NCBI GenBank assembly: GCA_002354805.1
Contig: DEMH01000009.1
Location: forward strand, 868,001-932,000
Direction: 5' to 3'
Origin: Gammaproteobacteria bacterium UBA2675
GTDB taxonomy: Bacteria; Pseudomonadota; Gammaproteobacteria; Pseudomonadales; Pseudohongiellaceae
Length of the DNA stretch: 64,000 nucleotides
Positions 42,976 to 51,398 of this stretch are shown one piece after another. The position numbers and the translations under genes were made by a program. Each line of letters opens with the position of its first letter. Position 1 is the first letter of the stretch. Below the pieces are notes generated by a model, which was not told the DNA's origin, searched no databases, and was given only the letters and a program-made list of their open reading frames with translations.

Positions 42976-43878
42976 TCAGTATGCTCGCTGAGTAACGTAG
43001 TCAGCAATCGAGCTGAGTATGGCGGTGTCCCCCGGAATCGGGCTCAATGCGTCCTTGGCCGCCTGAATCAGGGAAGTCGCCTTTTCCCTGGCGCCGTCCA
43101 GCCCCAGTACACTGACATAAGTGGGTTTGTTCAGCGCGATATCAGCACCCTGTTTCTTGCCCAGAGTGCCAGTTTCGGCGACGACATCAAGCACGTCATC
43201 GTGCACCTGAAACGCAAGTCCGATGTTGCGGGCATAGACCTGCAGAGCTTCCATTATCTGAGGTGCCCGGCAGCCAGCGCTAAGCGCGCCCAGCTCTACG
43301 CTGGCGCAGATCAGTGCTCCGGTTTTCAGCCGGTGCATGGTCTCCAGCTCGATCTGGGTCAGCTGCCGCCCCACGGCCCCCAAATCCAGCGCCTGGCCAG
43401 CAATCATCCCATGGCAGCCACTGGCTGCCGCCAGGATATTGATCATGTTCACCACGGTGACTGGATCATTGCCTTTATGTTCACTGAGAATCTGTATGGA
43501 CAGGCTTTGCAGGGCATCGCCCGCGAGGATGGCAGTGGCCTCGTCATAAGCCTTGTGCAGCGTGGGTTTGCCACGGCGCAGGTCGTCATTGTCCATGGCC
43601 GGCAGGTCGTCGTGGATCAGTGAGTAGCAGTGCATCATCTCCACGGCGCAGGCAGCGTCGTCAGCGGCTGACATCGGGGCGCCGAGCGCGCTGGCAGCGG
43701 CATAGGCAAGGCAGGGCCGTATGCGCTTGCCGCCCAGCAGTGTACTGTAGCGCATCGCCTCTACCAGTCTTGGCGGCATGGCGGTCAGCGCGGCCAGGCG
43801 GTTTTCCATCTGCTGGTCACAGCGTTCACGACACTGCTTCAGAAAGGTATTCAGTTGATCGGCTGCTGGGGTGTTCAT
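42976..43878 (-). CDS. ispA: IspA, farnesyl diphosphate synthase
   Basis: A 300-residue short-chain prenyl transferase. The two Asp-rich motifs are DDLPAMDNDDLRRG and FQVHDDVLD; GGKRIRP is near the N-terminus. It makes GPP and FPP for quinones, undecaprenyl phosphate and others. It overlaps xseB by four bases (ATGA). Confidence 0.96.
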   Translation of the reverse strand: MNTPAADQLNTFLKQCRERCDQQMENRLAALTAMPPRLVEAMRYSTLLGGKRIRPCLAYAAASALGAPMSAADDAACAVEMMHCYSLIHDDLPAMDNDDLRRGKPTLHKAYDEATAILAGDALQSLSIQILSEHKGNDPVTVVNMINILAAASGCHGMIAGQALDLGAVGRQLTQIELETMHRLKTGALICASVELGALSAGCRAPQIMEALQVYARNIGLAFQVHDDVLDVVAETGTLGKKQGADIALNKPTYVSVLGLDGAREKATSLIQAAKDALSPIPGDTAILSSIADYVTQRAY

Positions 43879-44141
43879 TCTCGGTCCCGGTTCTCCACTG
43901 CATCGTTGCTGGCACTGGCAAGCGGCTCCAGCGTGACCGGGTCGGCATCAGGGTTGGTTAATACCTGTACACGCAATTCGGCCTGCTGCAGTGCCTGCTG
44001 GCACTCGCGTGTCAGTCGGATGCCTTTTTCGAAAGCGGCAAGTGAGTCTTCAAGCCCCATGTTCCCTTCTTCCATCTGGTTGACGAGTGTTTCCAGTTCG
44101 GCCAGGGTCTGCTCAAAAGCCAGGGGTTTTTGGTCCGACAT
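43875..44141 (-). CDS. xseB: XseB, exodeoxyribonuclease VII small subunit
   Basis: An 88-residue protein with the family core FEQTLAELETLVNQMEEGNMGLEDSLAAFEKGIRLTRECQQAL. It joins XseA to form exonuclease VII; xseA is not in the window. GGAG lies before the ATG at 44141, preferred over 44171. It is the first gene of the xseB-ispA-dxs-cobO-btuF run. Confidence 0.94.
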   Translation of the reverse strand: MSDQKPLAFEQTLAELETLVNQMEEGNMGLEDSLAAFEKGIRLTRECQQALQQAELRVQVLTNPDADPVTLEPLASASNDAVENRDRE

Positions 44142-44286
44142 CACGGGCTCCTTTGCGCTAAAAACTACCAATTATCGGCGCTACACGGGGCGAAGGCAAT
44201 CGCCAGCGACAGCGCCAATCATATGCCTGTCACAATCTCTCCATACACTTGTCACATCGCAGGACAGATGAATTGGGATTTTGACA

Positions 44287-45366
44287 ATGAGCCGCATATT
44301 GTACGGTGTTTCGGGTGAAGGATCAGGACATTCGTCACGGGCCATGGAAATCGGCCGTCACCTGCTCGCCGAAGGGCATCAACTCAAGATGGTGACCTAT
44401 GATCGTGGGCTGAAAGCGCTCGCCAGTGATTTTGACTGTTTTGCTATCGAAGGGCTTCACATTGTCAGTGACAATAATCGTGTGCGTCCGCTGAAGACAG
44501 TCTGGAACAACCTGCGCCGAGCGCCACGGGCGGTACGCCGGCTGATAGCACTGCGCCGCATGATCCGGGAGTTTCAGCCGGATGTGGTGCTGACTGATTT
44601 CGAGCCGACCAGCGCCTGGCTGGCATGGTTTTTCGACCTGCCGCTGATCAGTCTGGATAACCAGCACCGCATGCGGTACATGAGCTACGAGTCACCGCCG
44701 GGGCTGTCCTGGTCGCGGCGCATTACAGAAACCATCATCAAGCTGATGATCCCAGCACCCGACGCGGCATTGGCCACCACCTATTTCTTCGGCGAGCCGC
44801 GCAATGACCGGACCTTCCTGTTTCCGCCAATCCTGCGCCGGGAAGTACTTGAGTGTCGACCCTATCAGGGCGGTCATCACCTAGTCTACGTGACCAGTGA
44901 ATTCAACTCACTGCTGGGTTTGCTGCGCCAGTTTCCGGAACACCAGTTTATTGTCTACGGCAGCAGCCAGCAGGGCGAGGATGCCAATCTGACATTCCGG
45001 CCATTCAGTGTTGATGGTTTTCTGCGCGACCTGGAGTCGTGCCAGTCGGTGATTGCGACGGCCGGGTTCACACTGATCAGCGAGGCACTTTATCTGGGCA
45101 AACCCTATCTGGCGCTGCCAATGCAGGGACAGTTCGAACAGCAGTTGAATGCCTTTTGTCTTGAACAGCTTGGCTATGGCATGAGTGCTGCGCCGGTTGG
45201 TGTACGTCAGCTGGCGCGCTTTTTCGACAAGCTGCCGGCATTGAGCGAGTCAGCGCAGCGTTACGCGGACAGCCAAAAGATAACTGATGTAACACAGGCC
45301 AACCTGGGTATTCGCACGAAACTGGACGAACTGCTCGGTCAGAGGCTTCAACAGCTCCATCGTTGA
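44287..45366 (+). CDS. GT-B fold glycosyltransferase (MJ1255-like)
   Basis: A 359-residue protein that opens MSRILYGVSGEGSGHSSRAMEIGRHL, a sugar-nucleotide transferase type start. It ends with a donor-site region, SVIATAGFTLISEALYLGKPYLALPMQGQFEQQLNA. It resembles the MJ1255/MurG-like group. Acceptor and donor are unknown; a lipid or envelope glycan is a reasonable guess. The ATG at 44287 is used; a TTG at 44281 is possible. It is divergent from xseB. Confidence 0.8.
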   Translation: MSRILYGVSGEGSGHSSRAMEIGRHLLAEGHQLKMVTYDRGLKALASDFDCFAIEGLHIVSDNNRVRPLKTVWNNLRRAPRAVRRLIALRRMIREFQPDVVLTDFEPTSAWLAWFFDLPLISLDNQHRMRYMSYESPPGLSWSRRITETIIKLMIPAPDAALATTYFFGEPRNDRTFLFPPILRREVLECRPYQGGHHLVYVTSEFNSLLGLLRQFPEHQFIVYGSSQQGEDANLTFRPFSVDGFLRDLESCQSVIATAGFTLISEALYLGKPYLALPMQGQFEQQLNAFCLEQLGYGMSAAPVGVRQLARFFDKLPALSESAQRYADSQKITDVTQANLGIRTKLDELLGQRLQQLHR

Positions 45367-45430
45367 CCACTCCGGCAGTGCGCAGTATGCTGGCGCTCCT
45401 GTCAATCGGGGTCAATTTGCCGGCATATTC

Positions 45431-46234
45431 ATGGATAATAAAAACGATAATCGTCTTAAAGACAGTCTGCGCGGTTTTGATCGCCAGGACTGGCGTATTC
45501 AGTTCGGACTGGTCGTCACACTCATCTGGTTGTTGCTTGGCACGCTGTACATGACCGTCAATGTTGGCTGGTCACGTTTCGCCACGCTACCGATCGAAGA
45601 TATGGGCAGTTTTCTGGAAGGTGCATTCGCGCCGCTGGCCTTCCTCTGGCTGGTGATTGGTCTGTTTATTCAACAATCCATTCAGGCACAGAACAACCGA
45701 GAGCTTTATCACAGCAATATTGTTTCTGCGCGGCAGGCGGAAGCACTGGCGGCCAATGAGAAGAATGCACGCCAGGAAACTTTTTTCAAAATTGCAGATA
45801 ATACCCGGAGACAATTGGGCGGTATCTCCGGTCTTTTGCTCCAGTCCTGCAAGGGGCCACAGGGTGACGGCTCGCTGAGCGAAGCGGATATGATGGACAT
45901 GTGGCATCATTTCGCGACAGGTGACTTCGAGGTGTTCTCGCGCCGATTCCTGATCCTTGCCGGACGGGGCGAAAACATGGGGCCTCTGTTTTACGGCACT
46001 CAGATTCGCACCACCCATTCCGAGAATTTTATCGTGAACTTTGACCGGCTGCTGAAGCTGGCGCGTGACTGTGATGTCAACAATATCATCACCGATGCCC
46101 AGCTGCATTCTGCCCACGGTCTGCTCAGCTCACGCATGAGAGAGTTGCACCCCCGCATCAAGTTCCGTCGCTACGAATTGACGCGGACCAGTGACTACCT
46201 CGGCCAGATCATGAAGAACAGCCAGGAAGCGTAA
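45431..46234 (+). CDS. Membrane protein with two helices and cytoplasmic coiled coil
   Basis: A 267-residue protein. Two membrane helices lie at about 25-46 and 61-80, the second in the sequence FLEGAFAPLAFLWLVIGLFIQQ. A likely coiled coil follows (residues 80-125, many Gln, Asn, Glu). The FAPLAFLWLVxGxxxQ helix followed by a coiled coil occurs in small membrane proteins of marine gammaproteobacteria and resembles the start of putative phage abortive-infection proteins (PutAbiC-like), but a defence role is only a guess. It is directly followed by the oxygenase gene with no spacer. Confidence 0.7.
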   Translation: MDNKNDNRLKDSLRGFDRQDWRIQFGLVVTLIWLLLGTLYMTVNVGWSRFATLPIEDMGSFLEGAFAPLAFLWLVIGLFIQQSIQAQNNRELYHSNIVSARQAEALAANEKNARQETFFKIADNTRRQLGGISGLLLQSCKGPQGDGSLSEADMMDMWHHFATGDFEVFSRRFLILAGRGENMGPLFYGTQIRTTHSENFIVNFDRLLKLARDCDVNNIITDAQLHSAHGLLSSRMRELHPRIKFRRYELTRTSDYLGQIMKNSQEA

Positions 46235-46924
46235 ATGTCCGCATTGATTAACGAAGTGGCTGGCAACCAAGCGTTGCTGGCCGAGCAGCTCGTGTTTGAA
46301 CAGATTGCTGCCGACCTGGTCAGTCAATCCTGGTCAGTGGTGCTGGATGGCTTGCCTCCGGCGGTTGCGCAGCCTCTGTTTCAGCAGGTGCGCGATCTGA
46401 ATGACAGCGACTTCGATCCGGCAGGTATCGGTCGCAGCCAGGACCATGTGCACAACAGTTTTGTGCGGCGTGATCAGGTGCGCTGGATCGATGGCGCTAC
46501 CCTGGCGGAACGGGTCTGGCTGGAGTGGGCGCAACGCCTTCAGACCTATCTGAATCGACGACTGTTTCTGGGCCTGTTTTCTTTCGAATCGCATTTTGCC
46601 CACTATGGCCCCGGTGACTTCTACAAAAAGCACCTGGACGCATTCCGCCCGAATGGTCTGGAGCGTGGAGCGCGGAGGGAATTGTCTCTGGTCACTTATC
46701 TGAACCCGGGCTGGGAATCCAGCGATGGCGGTGAGCTGGCCATTTACGACGCAGCTGGTGAGCAGGTCCTGCGCCGTGTGTCGCCAGTCTACGGCACGGT
46801 TGTTGTATTCCTGAGCACTGAAGTCCCGCACGAGGTATTGCCAGCGATGCGCGACCGTTACAGCCTGGCTGGGTGGTTCCGCGTTAACGGCAGCGTTGCC
46901 GACCGACCGGACCCGCCGCAGTAA
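46235..46924 (+). CDS. 2-oxoglutarate/Fe(II) oxygenase (prolyl 4-hydroxylase-like)
   Basis: A 229-residue protein with the double-stranded beta-helix pattern of P4H-type oxygenases: the HxD metal motif in YKKHLDAF, LSLVTYLNPGWESSDGGEL, and the distal His and Arg in VPHEVLPAMRDRYSLAGWFR. It probably hydroxylates a protein side chain or a small molecule; substrate unknown. It starts on the base after the stop codon of the membrane protein gene, so the two are surely co-transcribed. Confidence 0.87.
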   Translation: MSALINEVAGNQALLAEQLVFEQIAADLVSQSWSVVLDGLPPAVAQPLFQQVRDLNDSDFDPAGIGRSQDHVHNSFVRRDQVRWIDGATLAERVWLEWAQRLQTYLNRRLFLGLFSFESHFAHYGPGDFYKKHLDAFRPNGLERGARRELSLVTYLNPGWESSDGGELAIYDAAGEQVLRRVSPVYGTVVVFLSTEVPHEVLPAMRDRYSLAGWFRVNGSVADRPDPPQ

Positions 46925-47156
46925 TCAGTTGCTCTGGCCTTTTCCTGGGCTCCTGTGCCGGCGATGTTTGCACGTGGTGCCCGCTGCCGCGCTTCTTGCG
47001 ACCAGTGGTGGTATTGCTGCGATCAGTCCTCACTGCAGCCCACTCATTCCTGCAGGGCTCCGTGTTAGCTTATGGGTGGTCGTTTCTGGGCTCAAAGTTC
47101 AGCAATGGTACCAATCCACAATGCGTGAAAAATCTCACCGATTTAAGGAGTTGCAT

Positions 47157-47537
47157 ATGTTACGGATGAAGCGTCGCGCTATCGTCACGTCAGTCAGCGC
47201 AATTGCGCTGCTCGCCAGCTTTCTGGCCCCTGCTGTTTATGCAGATGTAAGTGGTGACTGGAGTTTTGCAGTTGAAATTGCCGGTGTCGGCAGTGGCAAC
47301 GCCAGCGTTACCATGCAGGAGGCCGCAGATGGGTCCATTACCGGCACTTACTCAGGGCAGCTTGGCAATACCGATTTTACCGGCAGCTCAGAGGGCGACA
47401 ACTTCGAGTTTGTGTTGACCAGCCAGATGGGCTCAGTCACTTACTCGGGCGAGCAGCTGCCCGATGGCACGCTGGCTGGCAAATTGAACCTCGGAGGCAT
47501 GGGTGAGGGGACATTTACGGCAACTCGCAAAGAGTAA
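47157..47537 (+). CDS. Small secreted protein of unknown function
   Basis: A 126-residue protein with a signal peptide (VSAIALLASFLAPAVYADV). The mature part has repeated beta-strand segments, SGDWSFAVEIAG, GSITGTYSGQLG, FTGSSEGDNFEFVL, GTLAGKLNLGGMGEGTFTATRK. This looks like a small beta-barrel or lipocalin-like domain. AAGGAG six bases before the ATG supports the start. The 232 bases upstream hold nothing recognisable. Confidence 0.8.
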   Translation: MLRMKRRAIVTSVSAIALLASFLAPAVYADVSGDWSFAVEIAGVGSGNASVTMQEAADGSITGTYSGQLGNTDFTGSSEGDNFEFVLTSQMGSVTYSGEQLPDGTLAGKLNLGGMGEGTFTATRKE

Positions 47538-47609
47538 GATCTGACAGGATTTATTGTGTCCCTGGCTGGGCTTTGCTCCCCGTTCCCCTGCGGTAAGCTG
47601 CCGACATGC

Positions 47610-47638
47610 TTGACAGCAAAAAATCGAAGTGTTTATAT
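47610..47638 (+). promoter_or_regulatory. Promoter before the 47669 gene
   Basis: TTGACA (47610-47615) and TTATAT (47633-47638) with a 17-base spacer, about 30 bases before the ATG. GGGGGAGGTG is the ribosome binding site. Confidence 0.6.
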
Positions 47639-47668
47639 CGGCTGATTACACGGGGGAGGTGAAAAACC

Positions 47669-48604
47669 ATGCTTAACGGGTTCAAAAAATTACAATTATT
47701 ATCCGCAGCAGTGGCCGTCAGCGTTATCGCTTGTGCTCCACAGGAGTCACAATCGCCTAGCGCGACACAGTCAGGGACCAATACCGCAGCCGCTCAGGGC
47801 AGTGCTGCCGAGAGCGGCATTCCGCGCACACCTGATGGCAAGCCGGATCTCAATGGCATCTGGCAGGTGCTGTCCAATGCCAATAACAACCTGGAGCCGG
47901 CGCCGCCGAAATCGGCATTTGCCATGGTTCCTGGTGATTTTGTTCCGGTTCCCGCACCTGAAGTAGTGGCGATGGGAGCAGTTGGCGCTGTTCCTGCAAG
48001 TCAGGGCGTCATTACCACCAATGATGGTTACATTCCCTACAAGCCTGAAGCACTGGCGCAACGCGATGAAAATCGCGAGAACTGGCTGCAGCGCGATCCC
48101 GAGATCAAATGTTTCATGCCGGGTGTGCCGCGTGCCACCTACCTGCCTCATCCATTCCAGATCTTCCAGAGTGACAGCGCATTTTTCATAGCGTATTCAT
48201 TTGCGGGCGCCGTCCGTAACGTATATCTGGAAGATCCCGGTGAACCACCGATTGACTCCTGGATGGGGCAGTCCTATGGCTATTGGGAAGGTGATACCTT
48301 TGTTGTGGAAGTGTCCGGGCTTATCGATCAGACCTGGTATGACCGAGCAGGAAACTATCGTTCCTGGGAGTCCACGGTAACAGAGCGTTACACGATGGTT
48401 GACGAACATGTGATCCAATACGAGGCAACTATCGAAGATCCGCAGCTCTACACTGAACCATGGACTATCGCCATGCCGCTTTACCGCCGCCTTGAGCAGG
48501 ATTTTGAGCTGCCGCAATTCAAGTGTGTGGAGTTCGTGGAAGAATTGATGTTCGGACGCTTCCGTAAAGGCCGCCCGATTGAAGAAATGGTGATGCCGTT
48601 CTGA
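47669..48604 (+). CDS. Secreted lipoprotein of the RTPDGKPDLNGIW family
   Basis: A 311-residue lipoprotein (signal ending VIACAPQ). A Ser/Ala/Gln-rich linker leads to RTPDGKPDLNGIWQ. Later segments are IKCFMPGVPR, YLPHPFQIF, YGYWEGDTFVVEVSGL and VTERYTMVDEHVIQYEATIEDPQLY. The last two match the order WWEGDTLVVET...VIERFTRYSDDQILYEFEVDDPVYY in the gene at 51399, so the two are paralogs. The function of the family is unknown; it is common beside DUF6152 genes, as here. Confidence 0.8.
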   Translation: MLNGFKKLQLLSAAVAVSVIACAPQESQSPSATQSGTNTAAAQGSAAESGIPRTPDGKPDLNGIWQVLSNANNNLEPAPPKSAFAMVPGDFVPVPAPEVVAMGAVGAVPASQGVITTNDGYIPYKPEALAQRDENRENWLQRDPEIKCFMPGVPRATYLPHPFQIFQSDSAFFIAYSFAGAVRNVYLEDPGEPPIDSWMGQSYGYWEGDTFVVEVSGLIDQTWYDRAGNYRSWESTVTERYTMVDEHVIQYEATIEDPQLYTEPWTIAMPLYRRLEQDFELPQFKCVEFVEELMFGRFRKGRPIEEMVMPF

Positions 48605-48611
48605 TTGCTGG

Positions 48612-48646
48612 GCCCGCAGGTCTGGGAAGGCTTAAACCCTGCGGGC
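48612..48646. terminator. GC-rich hairpin after the 47669 gene
   Basis: GCCCGCAGG pairs with CCTGCGGGC, nine perfect base pairs around a 17-base loop, eight bases after the stop codon. No T run follows, so termination strength is uncertain. Confidence 0.5.
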
Positions 48647-48820
48647 ACAGTTGTTAAGCAAGGGTTCAGGCATCGCAGGACATACTGACGAAAAGCTGAT
48701 GGGTCGGAAGCCTGAATGGAAGAGGCAAGTGGCCATTAAAGGCAAATGAGACGGACAGCCATCAAGAATCGTCAGGCAGATCAGATTAAACTGGAACTGG
48801 TCTGATATAAACGTTAATAT

Positions 48821-48838
48821 TTTAGCCATGAAGCTAAA
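48821..48838. promoter_or_regulatory. Inverted repeat in the DUF6152 leader
   Basis: TTTAGC-CATGAA-GCTAAA is a 6-bp inverted repeat about 20 bases before the DUF6152 start codon. It could be an operator or a small leader hairpin. Confidence 0.3.
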
Positions 48839-48856
48839 TAAATAGGGGTGATTATC

Positions 48857-49306
48857 ATGAAAATGAAACTGCTTGTAGCTGCTGTGGCAGTAGTCGGTGG
48901 CGTTGCTGCTATGAGTGTGAAAACACCAGCAACTGCGCACCACGCGTTCTCAGCGGAATTTGACGCCAACCTTCCTGTCGCGTTGCGTGGTCCGATCACA
49001 CGTGTTGAGTGGATCAACCCTCACTCCTGGATTCACCTGCGCCATACCAATGATGATGGTTCCGAGCAGGCATGGATGGCAGAAGGCGGTACGCCCAACA
49101 CTCTGCTGCGTCGCGGTATTACCCGCAACTCGCTGGAAATCGGCACAGAGATAGTGGTGACTGGTTACCAGAGTAAAGACCAGCTGTGCACACCGGCATG
49201 CCGCGCCAATGGCCGCGACATTACCTTCCCGGATGGCCGCAAGCTGTTCATGGGCTCTTCAGGTATCGGTGCGCCAAACGACGGCTCCGATCCAACTGAG
49301 CAGTAA
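48857..49306 (+). CDS. DUF6152 family exported protein
   Basis: A 149-residue protein with a signal peptide (MKMKLLVAAVAVVGGVAAMS...TAHH). The mature part begins HHAFSAEFDANLPVALRGPITRVEWINPHSWIHL, the DUF6152 pattern, with an OB-like beta fold. A CTPAC pair could bind metal or form a disulfide. AGGGGTG before the ATG at 48857 decides the start over GTG 48848. Function unknown. Confidence 0.85.
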   Translation: MKMKLLVAAVAVVGGVAAMSVKTPATAHHAFSAEFDANLPVALRGPITRVEWINPHSWIHLRHTNDDGSEQAWMAEGGTPNTLLRRGITRNSLEIGTEIVVTGYQSKDQLCTPACRANGRDITFPDGRKLFMGSSGIGAPNDGSDPTEQ

Positions 49307-49376
49307 CAGTGACTGCAGGCTTGTTCAGGGTGTTTATCCTGAATAAGCCGCTCACCGGCAGTCCTTGAGCTGCCAC

Positions 49377-49424
49377 AAAAAGCGTCTGACACTCCGGTTG
49401 ATCCGGATCAATCAGGCGCTTTTT
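49377..49424. terminator. Bidirectional intrinsic terminator
   Basis: AAAAAGCGTCTGA pairs with TCAGGCGCTTTTT (one T-G pair) around a 22-base loop that itself contains an ATCCGGAT palindrome. T runs follow on both strands. It serves the DUF6152 gene (plus) and the 49487 gene (minus). Confidence 0.88.
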
Positions 49425-49486
49425 TTTGTCTGTCAATCTGGGTTCATGATCTGCGGAAACTGCCGTATGCTGACGCGTTCGCGCCG

Positions 49487-50029
49487 TCATAATACTGGTT
49501 GCAGATCGCGATCCATGCTGCTGCCACCACGATACTCGGTGGCATGAATGTAAAAGCCTGAGGTTTTGAGAGTCAGCGTGACGGTCTCAAAACCCCGGTT
49601 TTCCCAGAACCAGCCGTGCATGCCGTTAAACGCGGCTTCGTACATACCCTGGTCGGAGCTGGCATTGCCCTGCAGATAACTCTCATCATAGTTTTCCACG
49701 GTGATGTTGTCGGCATGCATGTCGAAGTAAAGCTCGCCCTCGGCTTCCCAGCTGAACACCAGTGCCTGACCAAGATCCATCAGGTACTTGTATTCCAGAG
49801 ACTGGAATGGTTCCAGAATGAACTCCACTTCGTCACTCTTGTGAGTTTCCAGCTGGCTGTGAAGCGCATCTGCAGTGGTATTGGCCATGGTGTCCAGCCC
49901 CAGCAGCGCCCCTGTGCGAAGCGGGTCGCGGCCAAACTCGGCAGGCATTATGACAGTCAGGAACAGCAATAGAGCGCCCAAAAAAGCGCTGCTGATTGCC
50001 ACGGCCAATCGTTTGTGGTCATCGGTCAT
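49487..50029 (-). CDS. Single-pass membrane-anchored protein next to HupE/UreJ
   Basis: A 180-residue protein with one N-terminal helix (LAVAISSAFLGALLLFLTVIM). A periplasmic domain follows with FILEPFQSLEYKYLMDLGQALVFSWEAEGELYFDMHAD and a GWFWENRGFETVTLTLKTSGFY core. I recall this type being annotated as a transmembrane anchor protein beside HupE/UreJ-like genes. AGGAGT precedes the ATG at 50029. It is the last gene of a three-gene operon. Confidence 0.78.
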   Translation of the reverse strand: MTDDHKRLAVAISSAFLGALLLFLTVIMPAEFGRDPLRTGALLGLDTMANTTADALHSQLETHKSDEVEFILEPFQSLEYKYLMDLGQALVFSWEAEGELYFDMHADNITVENYDESYLQGNASSDQGMYEAAFNGMHGWFWENRGFETVTLTLKTSGFYIHATEYRGGSSMDRDLQPVL

Positions 50030-50043
50030 GGAATGTACTCCTG

Positions 50044-50721
50044 TCAGACGGCGAGCTGCCAGGCTGTCAATTGATAGAACATCAAAAGGAAGCCTGCAGC
50101 CATCAATAGGGTGTTGCTCAGAAAGGCCTGGCGTTGGAAGGACGGGTGCTGGCGCCATAGCATGAACAGTATGAATATCATGAACAGCGCGATCATCTGG
50201 CCAATTTCCACACCAAGGTTAAAACTTATCAGGTTGACCAGCAGTCCCTCGGGAGCCAGCTGCAGCTCCTGCAGACTGGATGCCAGTCCAAAGCCGTGAA
50301 ACAGGCCGAACACAAACACGGCTGCGCGGGTGTCGGGTTTCCAGCGACCCAGGGTCTGAAACGCACCCATGTTCTCCAGCGCCTTGTAAACCACAGACAG
50401 CGCAATAATGGCATCGATGAAGTAGGCATTGATGGCAATGTCACCGAGTACACCCATTATCAGTGTGATGCTGTGGCCCACAGCAAACAGTGTTACATAC
50501 TTGATGACATCAAGTGCACGACTGAGGAAAAAGATGACACCCGCCAGAAACAGCAAATGGTCGTAACCAGTCACCATATGCTTGGCGCCGAGATAGACGA
50601 ACGGCCCCGGTGCCGCGCCGGCATTGCTGGCAACAAAGCTGGCGTCGCCGCCGGCGATATTATGTGCCAAAGCCAGGGCGGGAACGAGACATAGCAGCGT
50701 CAGCAAGTAACGTGTCAGCAT
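50044..50721 (-). CDS. HupE/UreJ family membrane protein
   Basis: A 225-residue protein with a signal-like start (ALALAHNIAGG) and six or seven helices. It keeps the family's His motifs, MVTGYDHLLFLAGVIFFL and FGLFHGFGLASSL. Relatives are linked to Ni2+ handling, but no hydrogenase or urease genes are near, so another metal is possible. Its ATG overlaps the TGA of the cytochrome gene (TGATG). Confidence 0.85.
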   Translation of the reverse strand: MLTRYLLTLLCLVPALALAHNIAGGDASFVASNAGAAPGPFVYLGAKHMVTGYDHLLFLAGVIFFLSRALDVIKYVTLFAVGHSITLIMGVLGDIAINAYFIDAIIALSVVYKALENMGAFQTLGRWKPDTRAAVFVFGLFHGFGLASSLQELQLAPEGLLVNLISFNLGVEIGQMIALFMIFILFMLWRQHPSFQRQAFLSNTLLMAAGFLLMFYQLTAWQLAV

Positions 50722-51233
50722 CACTGAGTAAGACTTGACGGTGCGAACCGGCCGGCGATGTCAGGGCTGTAGGACTGGTGGCAGGCGGTGCAGACACTGT
50801 AGAGCTGGGCACCGGTCTGAAAAAATTCCTCTTCATCCTGTTGTTCAGCTGCCTGCATCATGTTCAGCCCCACGGTGCTCATGGCTTTGGAGTAGGTTGC
50901 CCAGCTGTCATTGTCAACGGCGCGACCCGGTAACATCAGGGAATTGCCGATCTCTACAATGAGGGCGGCCCGTTCTTCGGCCTGATGCCAGCCTTCGTCA
51001 GTGGTCGGGTAGAGTTCGTAATAGCCTTCAATTTCGTCATCAATCCAGCCGGCAGAGCGCCACAGGCTGTCTGCGACAGGTTCCAGCACATGTGCCATCA
51101 GCTCTGCCATGCTCAAGGTAAGCGTGTAGTCCGCTTCACTTGCGGCGGCCCCGGAAGGCTCGCTGTCACCGCCACAGGCGACCAGAGCGGTAATCAGCGG
51201 TAACACCGCGGCAAGTCTAAGAATTCGTCCCAT
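50721..51233 (-). CDS. Cytochrome c'-like lipoprotein
   Basis: A 170-residue lipoprotein (signal ending LVACGGD). It is mainly helical with a single haem-binding motif, CTACH, close to the C-terminus (YSVCTACHQSY), the arrangement of cytochrome c'/c556 proteins. It probably sits in the periplasm on a lipid anchor and carries electrons or binds a small gas ligand. It is the first gene of the operon with HupE/UreJ and the anchor protein. Confidence 0.82.
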   Translation of the reverse strand: MGRILRLAAVLPLITALVACGGDSEPSGAAASEADYTLTLSMAELMAHVLEPVADSLWRSAGWIDDEIEGYYELYPTTDEGWHQAEERAALIVEIGNSLMLPGRAVDNDSWATYSKAMSTVGLNMMQAAEQQDEEEFFQTGAQLYSVCTACHQSYSPDIAGRFAPSSLTQ

Positions 51234-51398
51234 GGTGGCGCCCCCGGCAAATCACAGAAAAGTGGTATACAGCTCTCCAATTATGTCACATCAGATGGAA
51301 TGTGCCACCCGGCTGCGACAACAACTTGATTCGGAGCGATGGCTGGTCTAACTTCGCTGTCATAATAAAGAAAACAGTAAGACACAGGACTCATGCCC

